From Lawsonibacter sp. (lineage in GTDB: Bacteria; Bacillota; Clostridia; Oscillospirales; Oscillospiraceae), in assembly GCA_022801435.1 (NCBI GenBank), contig JAAWSG010000015.1, forward strand, positions 1 to 44,771: 44,771 nt of DNA, given 5' to 3'. A program made the translations under genes and the position numbers. The notes under the pieces were generated by a model. The model was given only the letters and a program-made list of their open reading frames with translations. It was not told the origin of the DNA and did no database searches. Positions 31,171-40,504 of this stretch are shown here, piece by piece. Numbering within the stretch: the first letter of the stretch is position 1; the number at the start of each line of letters is the position of its first letter.

Positions 31171-33348
31171 TCACTTTGCCTCCTTTCCCGCTCTGCATTG
31201 CCGCACCGTCTTTTTCAGAAGCTCCATATCCAGGGGCTTGGGCACATGGGCGTCCATCCCGGCCTCCAGCGCGGCCTTCTCGTCCTCCACAAAGGCGTTG
31301 GCCGTCATGGCGATGATGGGGATGGTCCCTGCGTCCTCCCGCTCCAGCGCCCGGATGGCCCTTGCCGCCTGGTGTCCGTTCATCACCGGCATCTGGACAT
31401 CCATCAGAATCGCGTCAAACTCCCCCGGCTCCGACTGGCAGAAGCGCTCCACCGCCAGCTGGCCGTTGGGCATGACCTCGCAGGAGGCCCCCTCCAGGGA
31501 GAACAGCTCGGACAGGATCTCCGCGTTGATCTCGTTGTCCTCCGCGGCCAGGAAGCGCATTCCCTCCAGACTGATGTCCTCCTCGGGCCCGGCGTCCCCC
31601 TTCTCCCGCGGCTGCTCCTCGGAGAAGCGCAGCTCCAGCTCCACCCGGAAGAGGGAACCCTGGTCCACCTCGCTGAACACCTCGATGCTCCCGCCCATCA
31701 GCTCCACCATGCTCTTGGTGATGGCCATACCCAGCCCGGTCCCCTGCACCTTATTGGTGGTGCTGTTCTCCGCCCGGGTGAAGGCGTCAAAGATGGTCTT
31801 CAGATACTCCTGGGTCATGCCGTAGCCGTTGTCCTCCACCTCGATGCGGATGTGCTCGTACTGGCTGGAGCGCTGCTTGAGCCCGATGATGCGCAGCCAG
31901 ATGCTCCCCCCCTCCGGTGTGTACTTCACCGCGTTGGAGAGGAGGTTGATGAGAATCTGGTTGATCCGGGTCTCGTCCCCCACCAGGCACTCGTGTCCGA
32001 TGCCGGTCACCTCCAGGTGGAACTCCTGCTCCTTCGCCTTGGCCATGGGCTGGATGATGGTGTCCACCGAGGTGATTACGTCCCGGAGGGAGAACTTCTC
32101 CAGATTGAGCACCACCTTGCCGCTCTCAATCTTGGAGACGTCCAGGATATCGTTGATGAGGCTGAGGAGGTGCTGTCCGGAGGCCATGATCTTCCGGGTA
32201 TACTCCCGCACCTTGTCCGGATTGTCGGCGTCCTTGGCCAGGAGGGTGGTGAAGCCCAGCACGGCGTTCATGGGGGTGCGGATGTCGTGGGACATATTGG
32301 ACAGGAAGGTGGTTTTGGACTCGCTGGCGATCTGGGCGGCCCGGAGCGCCTGGGCCAGCTGCTGGCTGTGGAGCTTCCGCTCCGCCTCCTGCTCCCGGCG
32401 CAGCTTTTCCTGCTGTCTCCAGTTGATGTAGTAAAGGCCGATGCACAGGAAGAAGGCCGCCAGCAGAGAGCACACCACAATCATGATATGCTGGTTGACC
32501 GTCCGCCCCTCCTGCTGGATGGACTCCACAGGCACATAGCCCACCAGGAAAATACTCCCGCCGTTCACCGCCCACATGTAGTTGAGGGCGTTGACCTCCC
32601 GGATGTCGTGGTAGAACAGCAGGTCCCGTCCGGCGCTCAGGCAGTCCTCCACCTCCTGCCGGATCTCCGGGTCCTGGATGTTGTTCGCCCGGTAAAAGTC
32701 GTTCAGGTTCAGGTGTCCCGCGCTGCGCTGGCCCATCCCCTTGGGCTTGAGGACAAAGCGCTGGCTCTTTGCGTCCATGATGTACAGGGACGCCTGCTTG
32801 TTGTAAAACCCGTTGGGGAGGGACTGGTCGATGGTGTCGTAGATATATTCGGCATAGAGGGTCCCGATGACCTCCTCCTCCCGCACCACCGGGCACTTGA
32901 TGGTATAGGACCAGGTGCCCATATAGTTCAGGTAGGACTGGGAGATCTGCATCCCCATCACCGTGCCGCCGGCGGAGAAGTCCAGCTCCTCCCCGGTGAA
33001 GACCTCCCCCGTGTTGGAGACCCCCTCCGTCTTCCCCGAGAGGATGAGGGAGATCTTGACCACGGTCTGGTTCCGCTCATAGACCTGGATGTACGCCTCC
33101 GGGTCCTCCGCCCGGGCGACCTCCTGGGCAATGAGCTTCTGGAACTCCGCCTCGCTGCGCAGGATGGCCTCAATGGTGCTTTGAATCAGGTCCAGGCTCT
33201 CGCTCAGGTTCTGGATGGCGGCGGCGGACATTTCCCTGGATATTTTTTGGGAGACCGAAAACACAATGCCCCCAAACACGCTGAAAATCAAAATAATAGA
33301 AAACAACAAAGAAAATTCTCTGCGCTTTTTATCCGGCATTCCTTTCAT
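31171..33348 (-). CDS. Hybrid sensor histidine kinase with receiver domain
   Basis: 725 residues from ATG 33348; no strong ribosome site is visible, and an ATG at 33339 is the alternative. First membrane helix 12-33; outer sensor domain about 35-285, probably Cache-like; second helix 287-309; coiled coil 312-345. The kinase core contains SNMSHDIRTPMNAVLGF with His354, NLLSNAVKYTPEGG (N box), DNGYGM and GTGLGMAI (G boxes). The C-terminal receiver has phospho-acceptor Asp650 in ILMDVQMPVMNG. The final output protein is not encoded nearby. A near-perfect promoter (33442-33471) precedes it, and the substrate-binding lipoprotein follows. Confidence 0.92.
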   Translation of the reverse strand: MKGMPDKKRREFSLLFSIILIFSVFGGIVFSVSQKISREMSAAAIQNLSESLDLIQSTIEAILRSEAEFQKLIAQEVARAEDPEAYIQVYERNQTVVKISLILSGKTEGVSNTGEVFTGEELDFSAGGTVMGMQISQSYLNYMGTWSYTIKCPVVREEEVIGTLYAEYIYDTIDQSLPNGFYNKQASLYIMDAKSQRFVLKPKGMGQRSAGHLNLNDFYRANNIQDPEIRQEVEDCLSAGRDLLFYHDIREVNALNYMWAVNGGSIFLVGYVPVESIQQEGRTVNQHIMIVVCSLLAAFFLCIGLYYINWRQQEKLRREQEAERKLHSQQLAQALRAAQIASESKTTFLSNMSHDIRTPMNAVLGFTTLLAKDADNPDKVREYTRKIMASGQHLLSLINDILDVSKIESGKVVLNLEKFSLRDVITSVDTIIQPMAKAKEQEFHLEVTGIGHECLVGDETRINQILINLLSNAVKYTPEGGSIWLRIIGLKQRSSQYEHIRIEVEDNGYGMTQEYLKTIFDAFTRAENSTTNKVQGTGLGMAITKSMVELMGGSIEVFSEVDQGSLFRVELELRFSEEQPREKGDAGPEEDISLEGMRFLAAEDNEINAEILSELFSLEGASCEVMPNGQLAVERFCQSEPGEFDAILMDVQMPVMNGHQAARAIRALEREDAGTIPIIAMTANAFVEDEKAALEAGMDAHVPKPLDMELLKKTVRQCRAGKEAK

Positions 33349-33441
33349 TCTCAATCCCCATTCCCGCGCCTCAGCAGTGCGCTCTCCATAAAGAAAATAC
33401 CCGCTGTCCAAGCGCCTGCGGCGATTTTACCCTTTTGCAGT

Positions 33442-33471
33442 ATTATACTATTTTGTTCCGCCCGGTGTCAA
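33442..33471 (-). promoter_or_regulatory. Consensus promoter of the sensor kinase gene
   Basis: On the minus strand TTGACA (33471-33466) and TATAAT (33447-33442) are both perfect and 18 bases apart. The start near 33435 gives a leader of about 90 nt. Confidence 0.88.
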
Positions 33472-33572
33472 TAGCGGACGCCATAACTAACGCCTCCCGG
33501 GCAATGCGTGCAGGGACGGAATTGCGGCGCGAAGTCAAAATCCATCCATAATAATTCCTCTCCGCGCCCTTA

Positions 33573-33597
33573 TCAATCAGCAAAAATTTTCCGATAT
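33573..33597 (+). promoter_or_regulatory. Sigma-D (flagellar)-like promoter candidate for the chemoreceptor
   Basis: TCAA (33573-33576), 13 bases, then TCCGATAT (33590-33597) is close to the sigma-D pattern TAAA / GCCGATAT. Chemoreceptor genes are often under this sigma factor. The remainder of the 33349-33679 gap shows no other clear signal besides the kinase promoter and a partial copy of the dispersed repeat at 33508-33518. Confidence 0.4.
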
Positions 33598-33679
33598 ATT
33601 TTCTGGACAGCGCCTGCTGCACATCGCTTTTTTTCGGCGGGCAGCTGCGGACAAGGAACGACAGAAGGAGATTGCGACT

Positions 33680-35389
33680 ATGATTCACTGCATCAAAAAC
33701 TTAAAAATCAGACTGAAGCTCTACATTCTCATCGGAGTCGCCCTGCTTGGGATGCTGATCATCAGCGGGATGTCCTTTTTCCTCATGGGCCGGATGAACG
33801 ATGTGACCAGCGACATTGCAACCAGCTGGCTCCCCAGTATTGATGTAGCCAGAGAATTGAGCACCGCCATTTCCAATACCCGGCTGAACGAGCTGGGGTA
33901 TCTTACCGCAGGCTCTGACGCCAAAGCGGAGATCAGCCTGAAATATCTCCAGGAAAGCATCCAGAATATGGATGCCCTCCTGGCCTCCTACGGGGACATG
34001 ATTGACGCGGAGGAGCAAAGTTTCTATACTGCCGCCAACAATCTCTGGACACAATATAAGGCGGCGGATGAAGAACTGACCGCCCTTGCCAGGCAGGGAC
34101 GCACCGAGAGCGCCCGCGCCATTCTGGACGGGGACTGTGAGACCCTGTTCCAGGCCCTGAACAGCGCCTTTGACGAGATTATCACCTATAATACCAAGGG
34201 CAGCGATGAAGCCGCGGCGGAGAGCGCCTCCCTCTATCGGTCCGCCACCCTGACCATGGCGGGGATCGTCATTGCCATCATCCTTGTGGGCGTCTTTTTC
34301 TCCTTTGTCATTATACGCCTGATTAAAACCCCCATCTCTGAAATTGAGAATGCCGCCATCAAAATGGCGGAGGGGGATCTGGATGTGCAGATTTCCTACA
34401 CCTCGAAGGACGAGCTGGGCGTGCTTGCCGCTCAGGTCAGAAGATTGATCCATAAGCTTCAGGTCATTATTGAGGACGAGAACAAATTCCTCGCAAAAAT
34501 GGCGGAGGGAGATTTTACGGTGGATACGACCTGCGAGGGGGAGTACACCGGCGGCTTCTATCCCCTGCTGATCTCCTTCCGGGGCATTGCGGACAAGCTC
34601 AATGACACGATGCTGCAGATCAGCCAGAGCTCCTCCCAGGTCGCCAGCGGAGCGGACCAGGTGTCGAACGGCTCCCAGGCCCTTGCTCAGGGGGCGACTG
34701 AGCAGGCCAGCTCTGTCCAGGAGCTCGCCGCCGCCATTGACGAGATCTCCAGCAAGGTGACCCAGAACGCGGAAAATGCCCGGCAGGCCAGCAGAGCGGC
34801 GGGCAGCGTCAGCGAGAAAATGAACGTGAGCAAGGAAAAAATGCAGCAGATGACCCAGGCGATGGGGGATATCAGCAGCTGCTCCAGCGAGATCGGCAAA
34901 ATCATGAAAATGATTGAGGATATCGCCTTCCAGACCAACATTCTCGCCCTGAACGCCGCCGTGGAGGCCGCCCGGGCGGGCAATGCCGGAAAGGGGTTCG
35001 CCGTGGTGGCGGATGAGGTCCGCAATTTGGCAAACAAGAGCACGGAGGCCTCCAAAAACATCGCCGCGCTGATTGAAAACACCCTGAACGCGGTGGAGAA
35101 CGGGACCCAAATCGCGGACGATACGGCGCAGTCCCTGATCCAGGCGGTCCAGGACGTGAACGAAATGACCGGCATCATCACGCAGATCTCCCAGGCCAGC
35201 AGCGACCAGGCGGATTCCATCTTCCAGATCACGTCGGGCATTGACCAGATCTCCAGCGTGGTGCAGACCAACTCGGCCACCGCGGAGGAGAGCGCGGCGG
35301 CAAGCGAGGAGCTGTCCAGCCAGTCCCAGCTGATGAATGGTCTGGTGGAGCGGTTTAGGCTGAAAAACCAGCTGCGGTCCCATTTTTAA
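33680..35389 (+). CDS. Methyl-accepting chemotaxis protein
   Basis: 569 residues; GAAGGAG lies nine bases before the ATG. First membrane helix about 13-37, outer four-helix-bundle domain (38-190), second helix about 192-213, HAMP (214-266, [20 protein letters not shown]), and the signalling domain (about 300-560). The receptor tip is complete: [20 protein letters not shown], then [20 protein letters not shown]. The C-terminus ([15 protein letters not shown]) lacks a CheR-tether pentapeptide. It implies a chemotactic or surface-sensing system elsewhere in the genome; no che or flagellar gene is in the window. Confidence 0.95.
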   Translation: MIHCIKNLKIRLKLYILIGVALLGMLIISGMSFFLMGRMNDVTSDIATSWLPSIDVARELSTAISNTRLNELGYLTAGSDAKAEISLKYLQESIQNMDALLASYGDMIDAEEQSFYTAANNLWTQYKAADEELTALARQGRTESARAILDGDCETLFQALNSAFDEIITYNTKGSDEAAAESASLYRSATLTMAGIVIAIILVGVFFSFVIIRLIKTPISEIENAAIKMAEGDLDVQISYTSKDELGVLAAQVRRLIHKLQVIIEDENKFLAKMAEGDFTVDTTCEGEYTGGFYPLLISFRGIADKLNDTMLQISQSSSQVASGADQVSNGSQALAQGATEQASSVQELAAAIDEISSKVTQNAENARQASRAAGSVSEKMNVSKEKMQQMTQAMGDISSCSSEIGKIMKMIEDIAFQTNILALNAAVEAARAGNAGKGFAVVADEVRNLANKSTEASKNIAALIENTLNAVENGTQIADDTAQSLIQAVQDVNEMTGIITQISQASSDQADSIFQITSGIDQISSVVQTNSATAEESAAASEELSSQSQLMNGLVERFRLKNQLRSHF

Positions 35390-35512
35390 GGGCCGCGGAG
35401 GGTGGATCGCTTCCCGCCGCAATCCAAAAAATTCACCCCCGATGCAAGAAATTGTGGGGGGTTGCCTAATGGGGCGATTTTATTTGTGAATAAATTGTGT
35501 ATAGAATGACAG

Positions 35513-35541
35513 TTGACTTTTTTGTGGAATGGTTTTAACAT
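35513..35541 (+). promoter_or_regulatory. Promoter of the livJHMGF operon
   Basis: TTGACT (35513-35518) and TAACAT (35536-35541) are spaced by 17 bases, 67 bases before the livJ ATG. The surrounding 35450-35600 stretch is distinctly AT-richer than the genes. Confidence 0.72.
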
Positions 35542-35608
35542 GAAACTATTCTCCCTAAATATACAAAAGTTGAGTGGAGAGGATATGTGCAAAAAGGAGT
35601 AATCGATC

Positions 35609-36823
35609 ATGAAAAAATTTCTTGCGTCAGCTTTGGCTCTTGCCATGGCGCTGAGCCTGACCGCCTGCGGCGGCGGCCAATCCGGCGGCAGCCAGTCCTC
35701 CGGCGGCCAGAGCAATAGCGGCCAGTCCTCCGGCGGCGGCTCCGGGGCTGTCACCGTCAAGGTGGGCGGCATCGGCCCCATCACCGGCGACCAGGCCCAG
35801 TACGGAACCGCCACCGCCTGGGGCGCGGAGATCGCCGTGGAGGAGATCAACGCCCTCAACGGCCCCATCCGCCTGGACTACGACTTCCAGGACGACACCG
35901 GCGTGGCTGATACCGCCGTGGCCGCCTACAACCAGCTGAAGGACTGGGCCAAGGACGCCCCCTTGGTCATCTACGGCTGCACCACCACCGCTCCCTGCGT
36001 GGCCGTGGCCTCCGAGACCTTCGCGGACCGGTATTTCCAGCTCACCCCCTCCGCCTCCTCCCCTGACGTGACCGCCGGTAAGGACAACGCGTTCCAGATG
36101 TGCTTCACCGACCCCGGCCAGGGCGTGGCCGCCGCGGAGTACCTCCAGAACGCCGGCCTGGGGACCAAGATCGGCGTCATCTACAACAACGGGGACGCCT
36201 ACTCCACCGGCATCGCCAACGCGTTTATCGCCAAGGCCAAGGAGGTGGGCCTGGAGGTGGTGACCACCCAGACCTTCCCCGATGACAAGACCACCGACTA
36301 CACCGTGCAGCTCAACGCCTGCAAGAACGATGGCGCTGACCTGATTTTCCTGCCCATCTACTACACCCCCGCCTCTCTGATTCTGGCCCAAGCCAAGCAG
36401 ATGGGCTACACCCCCACCTTCTTCGGCGCCGACGGCATGGACGGTATGTTGGATATGGAGGGCTTTGACAAGTCCCTGGCCGAGGGCCTGCTGCTGATGA
36501 CCCCCTTCAACGCCGCGGGCACGGACGAGCGCACCAAGAGCTTTGTGGAGAAGTACCAGGCGGCCCACAGCATCCTGCCCAACCAGTTCGCCGCCGACGG
36601 CTACGACTGCATGTATGCCATCTATGAGGCCTGCTGCGAGATTGACGGCATCGCCAATATGAACAGCAGCGAGCTGTGCGACGCGCTGATTGCCAAGTTC
36701 ACCGGCGGCAGCTTCTCCGTGGACGGCCTCACCGGGACCAGCATGAAGTGGCTGGAGAGCGGCGAGGTCTCCAAGGCCCCTGTGGTGGTCAAGGTGGAGA
36801 GCGGTGTGTACGTCACCCAGTAA
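35609..36823 (+). CDS. livJ: Branched-chain amino acid ABC transporter, substrate-binding lipoprotein
   Basis: 404 residues; AAAGGAG lies 10 bases before the ATG. Signal peptide with lipobox LTAC and Cys20, then a Gly/Ser/Gln linker (21-47) and a type I periplasmic-binding fold: VKVGGIGPITGDQAQYG, INALNGPIRLDYDFQDDTGV, YGCTTTAPCVAVASETFADR, then KIGVIYNNGDAYSTGI. It captures leucine, isoleucine, valine or a related ligand outside the membrane. It is the first gene of a complete five-gene operon and is separated from the permeases by a hairpin, which often gives the binding protein higher expression. Confidence 0.93.
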   Translation: MKKFLASALALAMALSLTACGGGQSGGSQSSGGQSNSGQSSGGGSGAVTVKVGGIGPITGDQAQYGTATAWGAEIAVEEINALNGPIRLDYDFQDDTGVADTAVAAYNQLKDWAKDAPLVIYGCTTTAPCVAVASETFADRYFQLTPSASSPDVTAGKDNAFQMCFTDPGQGVAAAEYLQNAGLGTKIGVIYNNGDAYSTGIANAFIAKAKEVGLEVVTTQTFPDDKTTDYTVQLNACKNDGADLIFLPIYYTPASLILAQAKQMGYTPTFFGADGMDGMLDMEGFDKSLAEGLLLMTPFNAAGTDERTKSFVEKYQAAHSILPNQFAADGYDCMYAIYEACCEIDGIANMNSSELCDALIAKFTGGSFSVDGLTGTSMKWLESGEVSKAPVVVKVESGVYVTQ

Positions 36824-36840
36824 ACCTGTTTTCAAGCCCA

Positions 36841-36887
36841 GCCGCGGCGGAGGTCTTTCCCCCGCCGCGGCCCTGTCGCATTTTTTT
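36841..36887 (+). terminator. Hairpin with T-run between livJ and livH
   Basis: GCCGCGGCGG (36841-36850) pairs with CCGCCGCGGC (36862-36871). A run of seven T follows after nine bases, so it is not a standard terminator and may instead stabilise or partly end the livJ transcript. Confidence 0.5.
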
Positions 36888-36903
36888 AGAGAGAGGTGAG
36901 GAC

Positions 36904-37794
36904 ATGTCCTTCCTGAACAACGTGATTACGGGCGTCAGCCTGGGCAGCATCTACGCCATCATCGCCCTGGGCTACACCATGGTCTACGGCATCGCCAAAA
37001 TGCTGAACTTCGCCCACGGCGATGTCATCATGGTGGGGGGCTATATGTGCTTCTTTGCCATGGGCAGCTTCAGCCTGCCTCCGATGGCGGGGGTGCTGCT
37101 GGCGGTGGCGGTGTGTACCGTGCTGGGTATCGTCATTGAGCGGCTGGCCTATAAGCCCCTGCGCGCCGCCCCCTCCCTGGCGGTACTGATTACCGCCATC
37201 GGCGTGAGCTACCTGCTGCAAAACAGCGCGCAGATCCTCTGGGGCGCGGCCACCAAGACCTTTACCCCCATCGTGGGGACGTCGGAGAACAGCAGTCTGG
37301 AGCTGATTCCCGGGCAGCTGAGCATCTCCTATGTGGCGATTTTGTCCATCGTGTGCTGCGCCGTGGTGATGGTGGCCCTGACCCTGTTCACCGGCAAGAC
37401 CCGGCTGGGCAAGGCTATGCGGGCCTGTTCTGAGGACAAGGCCGCGGCTCAGCTCATGGGCATCAATGTGGACGTCACCATCTCCATGACCTTCGCTATC
37501 GGCTCCGCCTTGGCGGCCATTGCCGGCGTACTCATGTGCTCGGCCTACCCGGTGCTCTCCCCCACCATCGGCTCCATGCCCGGCATCCGCGCCTTTACCG
37601 CCGCCGTCTTCGGAGGCATCGGCTCCATCCCCGGGGCGCTGCTGGGCGGCATCCTGCTGGGCGTGATCGAGACCTTCGCCAAGGCGTATATCTCCACCGA
37701 CCTGTCTGACGCGGTGGTCTTCGCGGTGCTGATCATCGTCCTGCTGGTGAAGCCCGCCGGACTGCTGGGCAAGTACGTGCCCGAGAAAGTGTGA
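36904..37794 (+). CDS. livH: Branched-chain amino acid ABC transporter permease LivH
   Basis: 296 residues; AGGTGAGG lies just upstream of the ATG. About eight membrane helices. The family markers are NNVITGVSLGSIYAIIALGY, YGIAKMLNFAHGDVIMVGGY and the EAA-like coupling region RACSEDKAAAQLMGINVD, followed by AFTAAVFGGIGSIPGALLGG. It pairs with LivM to form the membrane channel. LivM starts seven bases after its stop. Confidence 0.95.
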   Translation: MSFLNNVITGVSLGSIYAIIALGYTMVYGIAKMLNFAHGDVIMVGGYMCFFAMGSFSLPPMAGVLLAVAVCTVLGIVIERLAYKPLRAAPSLAVLITAIGVSYLLQNSAQILWGAATKTFTPIVGTSENSSLELIPGQLSISYVAILSIVCCAVVMVALTLFTGKTRLGKAMRACSEDKAAAQLMGINVDVTISMTFAIGSALAAIAGVLMCSAYPVLSPTIGSMPGIRAFTAAVFGGIGSIPGALLGGILLGVIETFAKAYISTDLSDAVVFAVLIIVLLVKPAGLLGKYVPEKV

Positions 37795-37801
37795 GGCGGG
37801 T

Positions 37802-38851
37802 ATGAAAAAAATCAGCAAAAATTCCCGGAACGGGTTTATCAATTACGGCATTGTCATCGCCGCCTTTCTGGTGATTCAGGTCCTTCTCAGCCAGAAAATG
37901 CTCTCCAACACCCTGCAAAGCCTGCTGGTCCCCGCCTGCTGCTACATTGTAATGGCGGTGTCCCTGAACCTGACGGTGGGCATTTTGGGGGAGCTGTCCC
38001 TGGGCCACGCGGGCTTTATGAGCCTGGGCGTGTTCTCCGGCATTGTCACCTCCATCCTGCTCCAAGGCATCGTCCCCGCCGCTCCCCTGCGGCTGGCCCT
38101 GTCTATGGCGGTGGGTTCGGCTGCCGGAGCCCTGGGCGGCCTCATCGTGGGCATCCCCGTGCTGCGCCTCCAGGGGGACTATCTGGCCATTGTCACCCTG
38201 GCCTTCGGGCAGATCATTCAAAACATCATCATGGTGCTCTATGTGGGGGTGGACAGCCGGGGCCTCCACCTGGCCGCCAGCTCCAACCGCTTCGACCTGG
38301 ACCCGGACGGCATCACCATCATCAAGGGCCCCATGGGCGCGGTGGGGGTGACCAAGCTGGCCTCCTTTACCGCCGGGTTCCTCCTCATCCTCATCACCCT
38401 GGCGGTGGTGCAGAATTTGGTGAACAGCCGCTCCGGACGGGCTATTATGGCCCTGCGGGACAACCGTATCGCCGCTGAGAGCGTGGGCATCAACACCACC
38501 AAGTATAAGCTGATGGCCTTTGTCACCTCCGCCGCCCTGGCGGGAGCCGCCGGAGCGCTGTGGGGGCTGAACTACTCCTCCACTGTGGCCTCCAAGTTCA
38601 ACTTCAACACCTCCATTCTGGTACTGGTGTTTGTGGTGCTGGGAGGTTTGGGGTCCATCCGGGGCTCCATGATCTCCGCCGCCCTGCTCTATGTCCTGCC
38701 CGAGCTGCTGCGCGCCTTTGACATTGCCGAGTACCGCATGTTGATTTACGCCATTGTGCTGATCCTGGTCATGCTGGCCACCAACACCCCCGCGGTCCAA
38801 AACCTTATCAACTCCAGATTCCGGAAGGCGAAGGGAGGAGCCGGCAAATGA
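37802..38851 (+). CDS. livM: Branched-chain amino acid ABC transporter permease LivM
   Basis: 349 residues; GAGGCGGG lies just before the ATG. Eight to ten membrane helices. Markers are LNLTVGILGELSLGHAGFMS, LRLQGDYLAIVTLAFGQII, the coupling loop ALRDNRIAAESVGINTTKYK and VFVVLGGLGSIRGSMISAAL. It is the second permease of the transporter. The stop overlaps the livG start as ATGA, indicating coupled translation. Confidence 0.95.
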   Translation: MKKISKNSRNGFINYGIVIAAFLVIQVLLSQKMLSNTLQSLLVPACCYIVMAVSLNLTVGILGELSLGHAGFMSLGVFSGIVTSILLQGIVPAAPLRLALSMAVGSAAGALGGLIVGIPVLRLQGDYLAIVTLAFGQIIQNIIMVLYVGVDSRGLHLAASSNRFDLDPDGITIIKGPMGAVGVTKLASFTAGFLLILITLAVVQNLVNSRSGRAIMALRDNRIAAESVGINTTKYKLMAFVTSAALAGAAGALWGLNYSSTVASKFNFNTSILVLVFVVLGGLGSIRGSMISAALLYVLPELLRAFDIAEYRMLIYAIVLILVMLATNTPAVQNLINSRFRKAKGGAGK

Positions 38852-39699
38852 GTAAAAATAACTACCCCAAGCCCAAGCTGGTCCCCGTCCCCAGCACCAA
38901 CATCATCCCCGAGCGGGACGTGGACAAGCGGCCCATTCTGGAGTGCAGCCACCTGGGCATTGATTTCGGCGGTCTGACGGCGGTGGACGACTTCAACATG
39001 GCCATTGGGCGCACCGAGATCGCGGGTCTGATCGGCCCCAACGGCGCGGGCAAGACCACAGTGTTCAATCTGCTGACCAAGGTCTACCAGCCCACCCGGG
39101 GCACGGTCATGATTGACGGCCACGACACGTCGGGGAAGAACATCATCCAGGTCAGCCGTATGGGGGTAGCCCGGACCTTCCAGAACATCCGGCTGTTCGG
39201 CAACCTGACCGTGGAGGAAAACGTCAAGGTGGGCCTCCACGAGCACACCAAGTACAGCGCCCTCTCCGGCATTCTGCGCCTGCCCTCCTACTGGAAAAAG
39301 GAGAAGGAGGCCCATGAGAAGGCCCTGGAGCTGCTGAAAATTTTCGATATGCAGGATATGGCGGGCTACCAGGCGGGAAGCCTGCCCTACGGGGCCCAGC
39401 GGCGTCTGGAGATTGTCCGGGCGCTGGCCACCAAGCCCAGCCTGCTCCTGCTGGACGAGCCGGCGGCGGGCATGAACCCCTCGGAGACGGCGGAGCTGAT
39501 GAACAACATCCGCACCATCCGGGACACCTTCCAAATCGCCATCATGCTGATTGAGCACGACATGAACCTGGTCATGGGGGTCTGTGAGGGCATCTGCGTG
39601 CTGAATTTCGGCCGCATTATCGCCAAGGGGACCCCGGACGACATCCAGGCCAATCCGGCGGTGATTGAGGCCTATTTGGGCAAACAGAAGGAGGGGTAG
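38848..39699 (+). CDS. livG: Branched-chain amino acid ABC transporter ATP-binding protein LivG
   Basis: 283 residues, about 25-30 more than usual because of an N-terminal extension (1-30, Pro/Lys-rich). GGGAGGAG lies upstream of the ATG. Walker A is GPNGAGKTT (63-71), signature LPYGAQRRLEIVRAL, Walker B LLLLDEPAAGMNPSE, switch His in IEHDM. The YGAQR form in place of LSGGQ is normal for LivG. With LivF it powers uptake. Confidence 0.95.
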   Translation: MSKNNYPKPKLVPVPSTNIIPERDVDKRPILECSHLGIDFGGLTAVDDFNMAIGRTEIAGLIGPNGAGKTTVFNLLTKVYQPTRGTVMIDGHDTSGKNIIQVSRMGVARTFQNIRLFGNLTVEENVKVGLHEHTKYSALSGILRLPSYWKKEKEAHEKALELLKIFDMQDMAGYQAGSLPYGAQRRLEIVRALATKPSLLLLDEPAAGMNPSETAELMNNIRTIRDTFQIAIMLIEHDMNLVMGVCEGICVLNFGRIIAKGTPDDIQANPAVIEAYLGKQKEG

Positions 39700-39702
39700 C
39701 GC

Positions 39703-40410
39703 ATGGCACTGTTGAAGGTTGAGGATATCCATGTGTACTACGGCAGCATCCACGCCGTCAAGGGGGTCTCCTTCGAGGTGAACGAGGGGGAAATCGTCAC
39801 CCTGATCGGGGCCAACGGCGCGGGGAAGTCCACTGTGCTGAACACGGTCTCCGGCCTGCTGCACCCCCGGTCGGGTTCGGTCCGCTTCCTGGAGCAGGAT
39901 CTGAAGGGGGTCGCCCCCCACAAGGTAGTGGAACGGGGGCTGGCTCAGGTCCCCGAGGGCAGGCGTATCTTTTTGCAGATGACGGTGGAGGAAAATCTGG
40001 AGATGGGGGCCTATACCCAGCCGGGCTCCTCCATTGCCGCCGGAATCGCGGATGTCTACAAGCGCTTCCCCCGGCTGGAGGAGCGGCGCGGACAGGTGGC
40101 CGGAACCCTCTCCGGCGGCGAGCAGCAGATGCTGGCGATGGGCCGGGCGCTGATGAGCCGTCCCAAGCTGCTGATGCTGGACGAGCCCTCCATGGGTCTT
40201 GCGCCCCTTCTGGTGGAGCAGATTTTTGACATCATTAAGGAGCTCCACGGGATGGGAACCACCATCCTGCTGGTGGAGCAGAATGCTCAGGCCGCGCTCT
40301 CGGTGGCGGACCGGGCCTACGTGCTGGAGACGGGCCGGATCTCCCTCAGCGGAACCGGCGCGGAGCTTATGGCCAGCGACCAGGTGCGCAAGGCGTATCT
40401 GGGCGGATAA
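39703..40410 (+). CDS. livF: Branched-chain amino acid ABC transporter ATP-binding protein LivF
   Basis: 235 residues; AAGGAGG lies ten bases before the ATG, inside the livG end, three bases after which livF starts. Walker A GANGAGKST (36-44), signature LSGGEQQMLAMGRAL, Walker B LLMLDEPSMGLAP, switch His replaced by Gln in LLVEQNA as is usual for LivF. Last gene of the operon, ended by a strong terminator. Confidence 0.96.
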   Translation: MALLKVEDIHVYYGSIHAVKGVSFEVNEGEIVTLIGANGAGKSTVLNTVSGLLHPRSGSVRFLEQDLKGVAPHKVVERGLAQVPEGRRIFLQMTVEENLEMGAYTQPGSSIAAGIADVYKRFPRLEERRGQVAGTLSGGEQQMLAMGRALMSRPKLLMLDEPSMGLAPLLVEQIFDIIKELHGMGTTILLVEQNAQAALSVADRAYVLETGRISLSGTGAELMASDQVRKAYLGG

Positions 40411-40412
40411 AC

Positions 40413-40450
40413 AAAAAATCTCCCGTGCCAACCGGCGCGGGAGATTTTTT
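40413..40450. terminator. Bidirectional terminator between livF and sigE
   Basis: AAAAAATCTCCCG (40413-40425) pairs with CGGGAGATTTTTT (40438-40450). The stem has A-rich and T-rich feet, so it can end both livF and the convergent sigE transcript. Confidence 0.9.
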
Positions 40451-40504
40451 ATGCCAAGACCGCATCCCTGCGCGCAGGATGGGGCGGTGCGGAACATTCG
40501 CCCT

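Noticed and set aside
31198-33474. 758-codon plus-strand open frame opposite the histidine kinase
   Set aside because: Composition is Leu/His/Gly repeats typical of antisense frames in GC-rich DNA. The minus strand has complete kinase motifs.
35430-35470. Hairpin-like CACCCCC...GGGGGG after the chemoreceptor gene
   Set aside because: The loop is long and there is no T-run, so a terminator could not be supported.
40455-40495. Second palindrome-like sequence after livF (ATCCCTGCGCGCAGGAT)
   Set aside because: It resembles the dispersed repeat only in a few bases and lacks the GGGACACGAC arm, so it was not counted as a copy.
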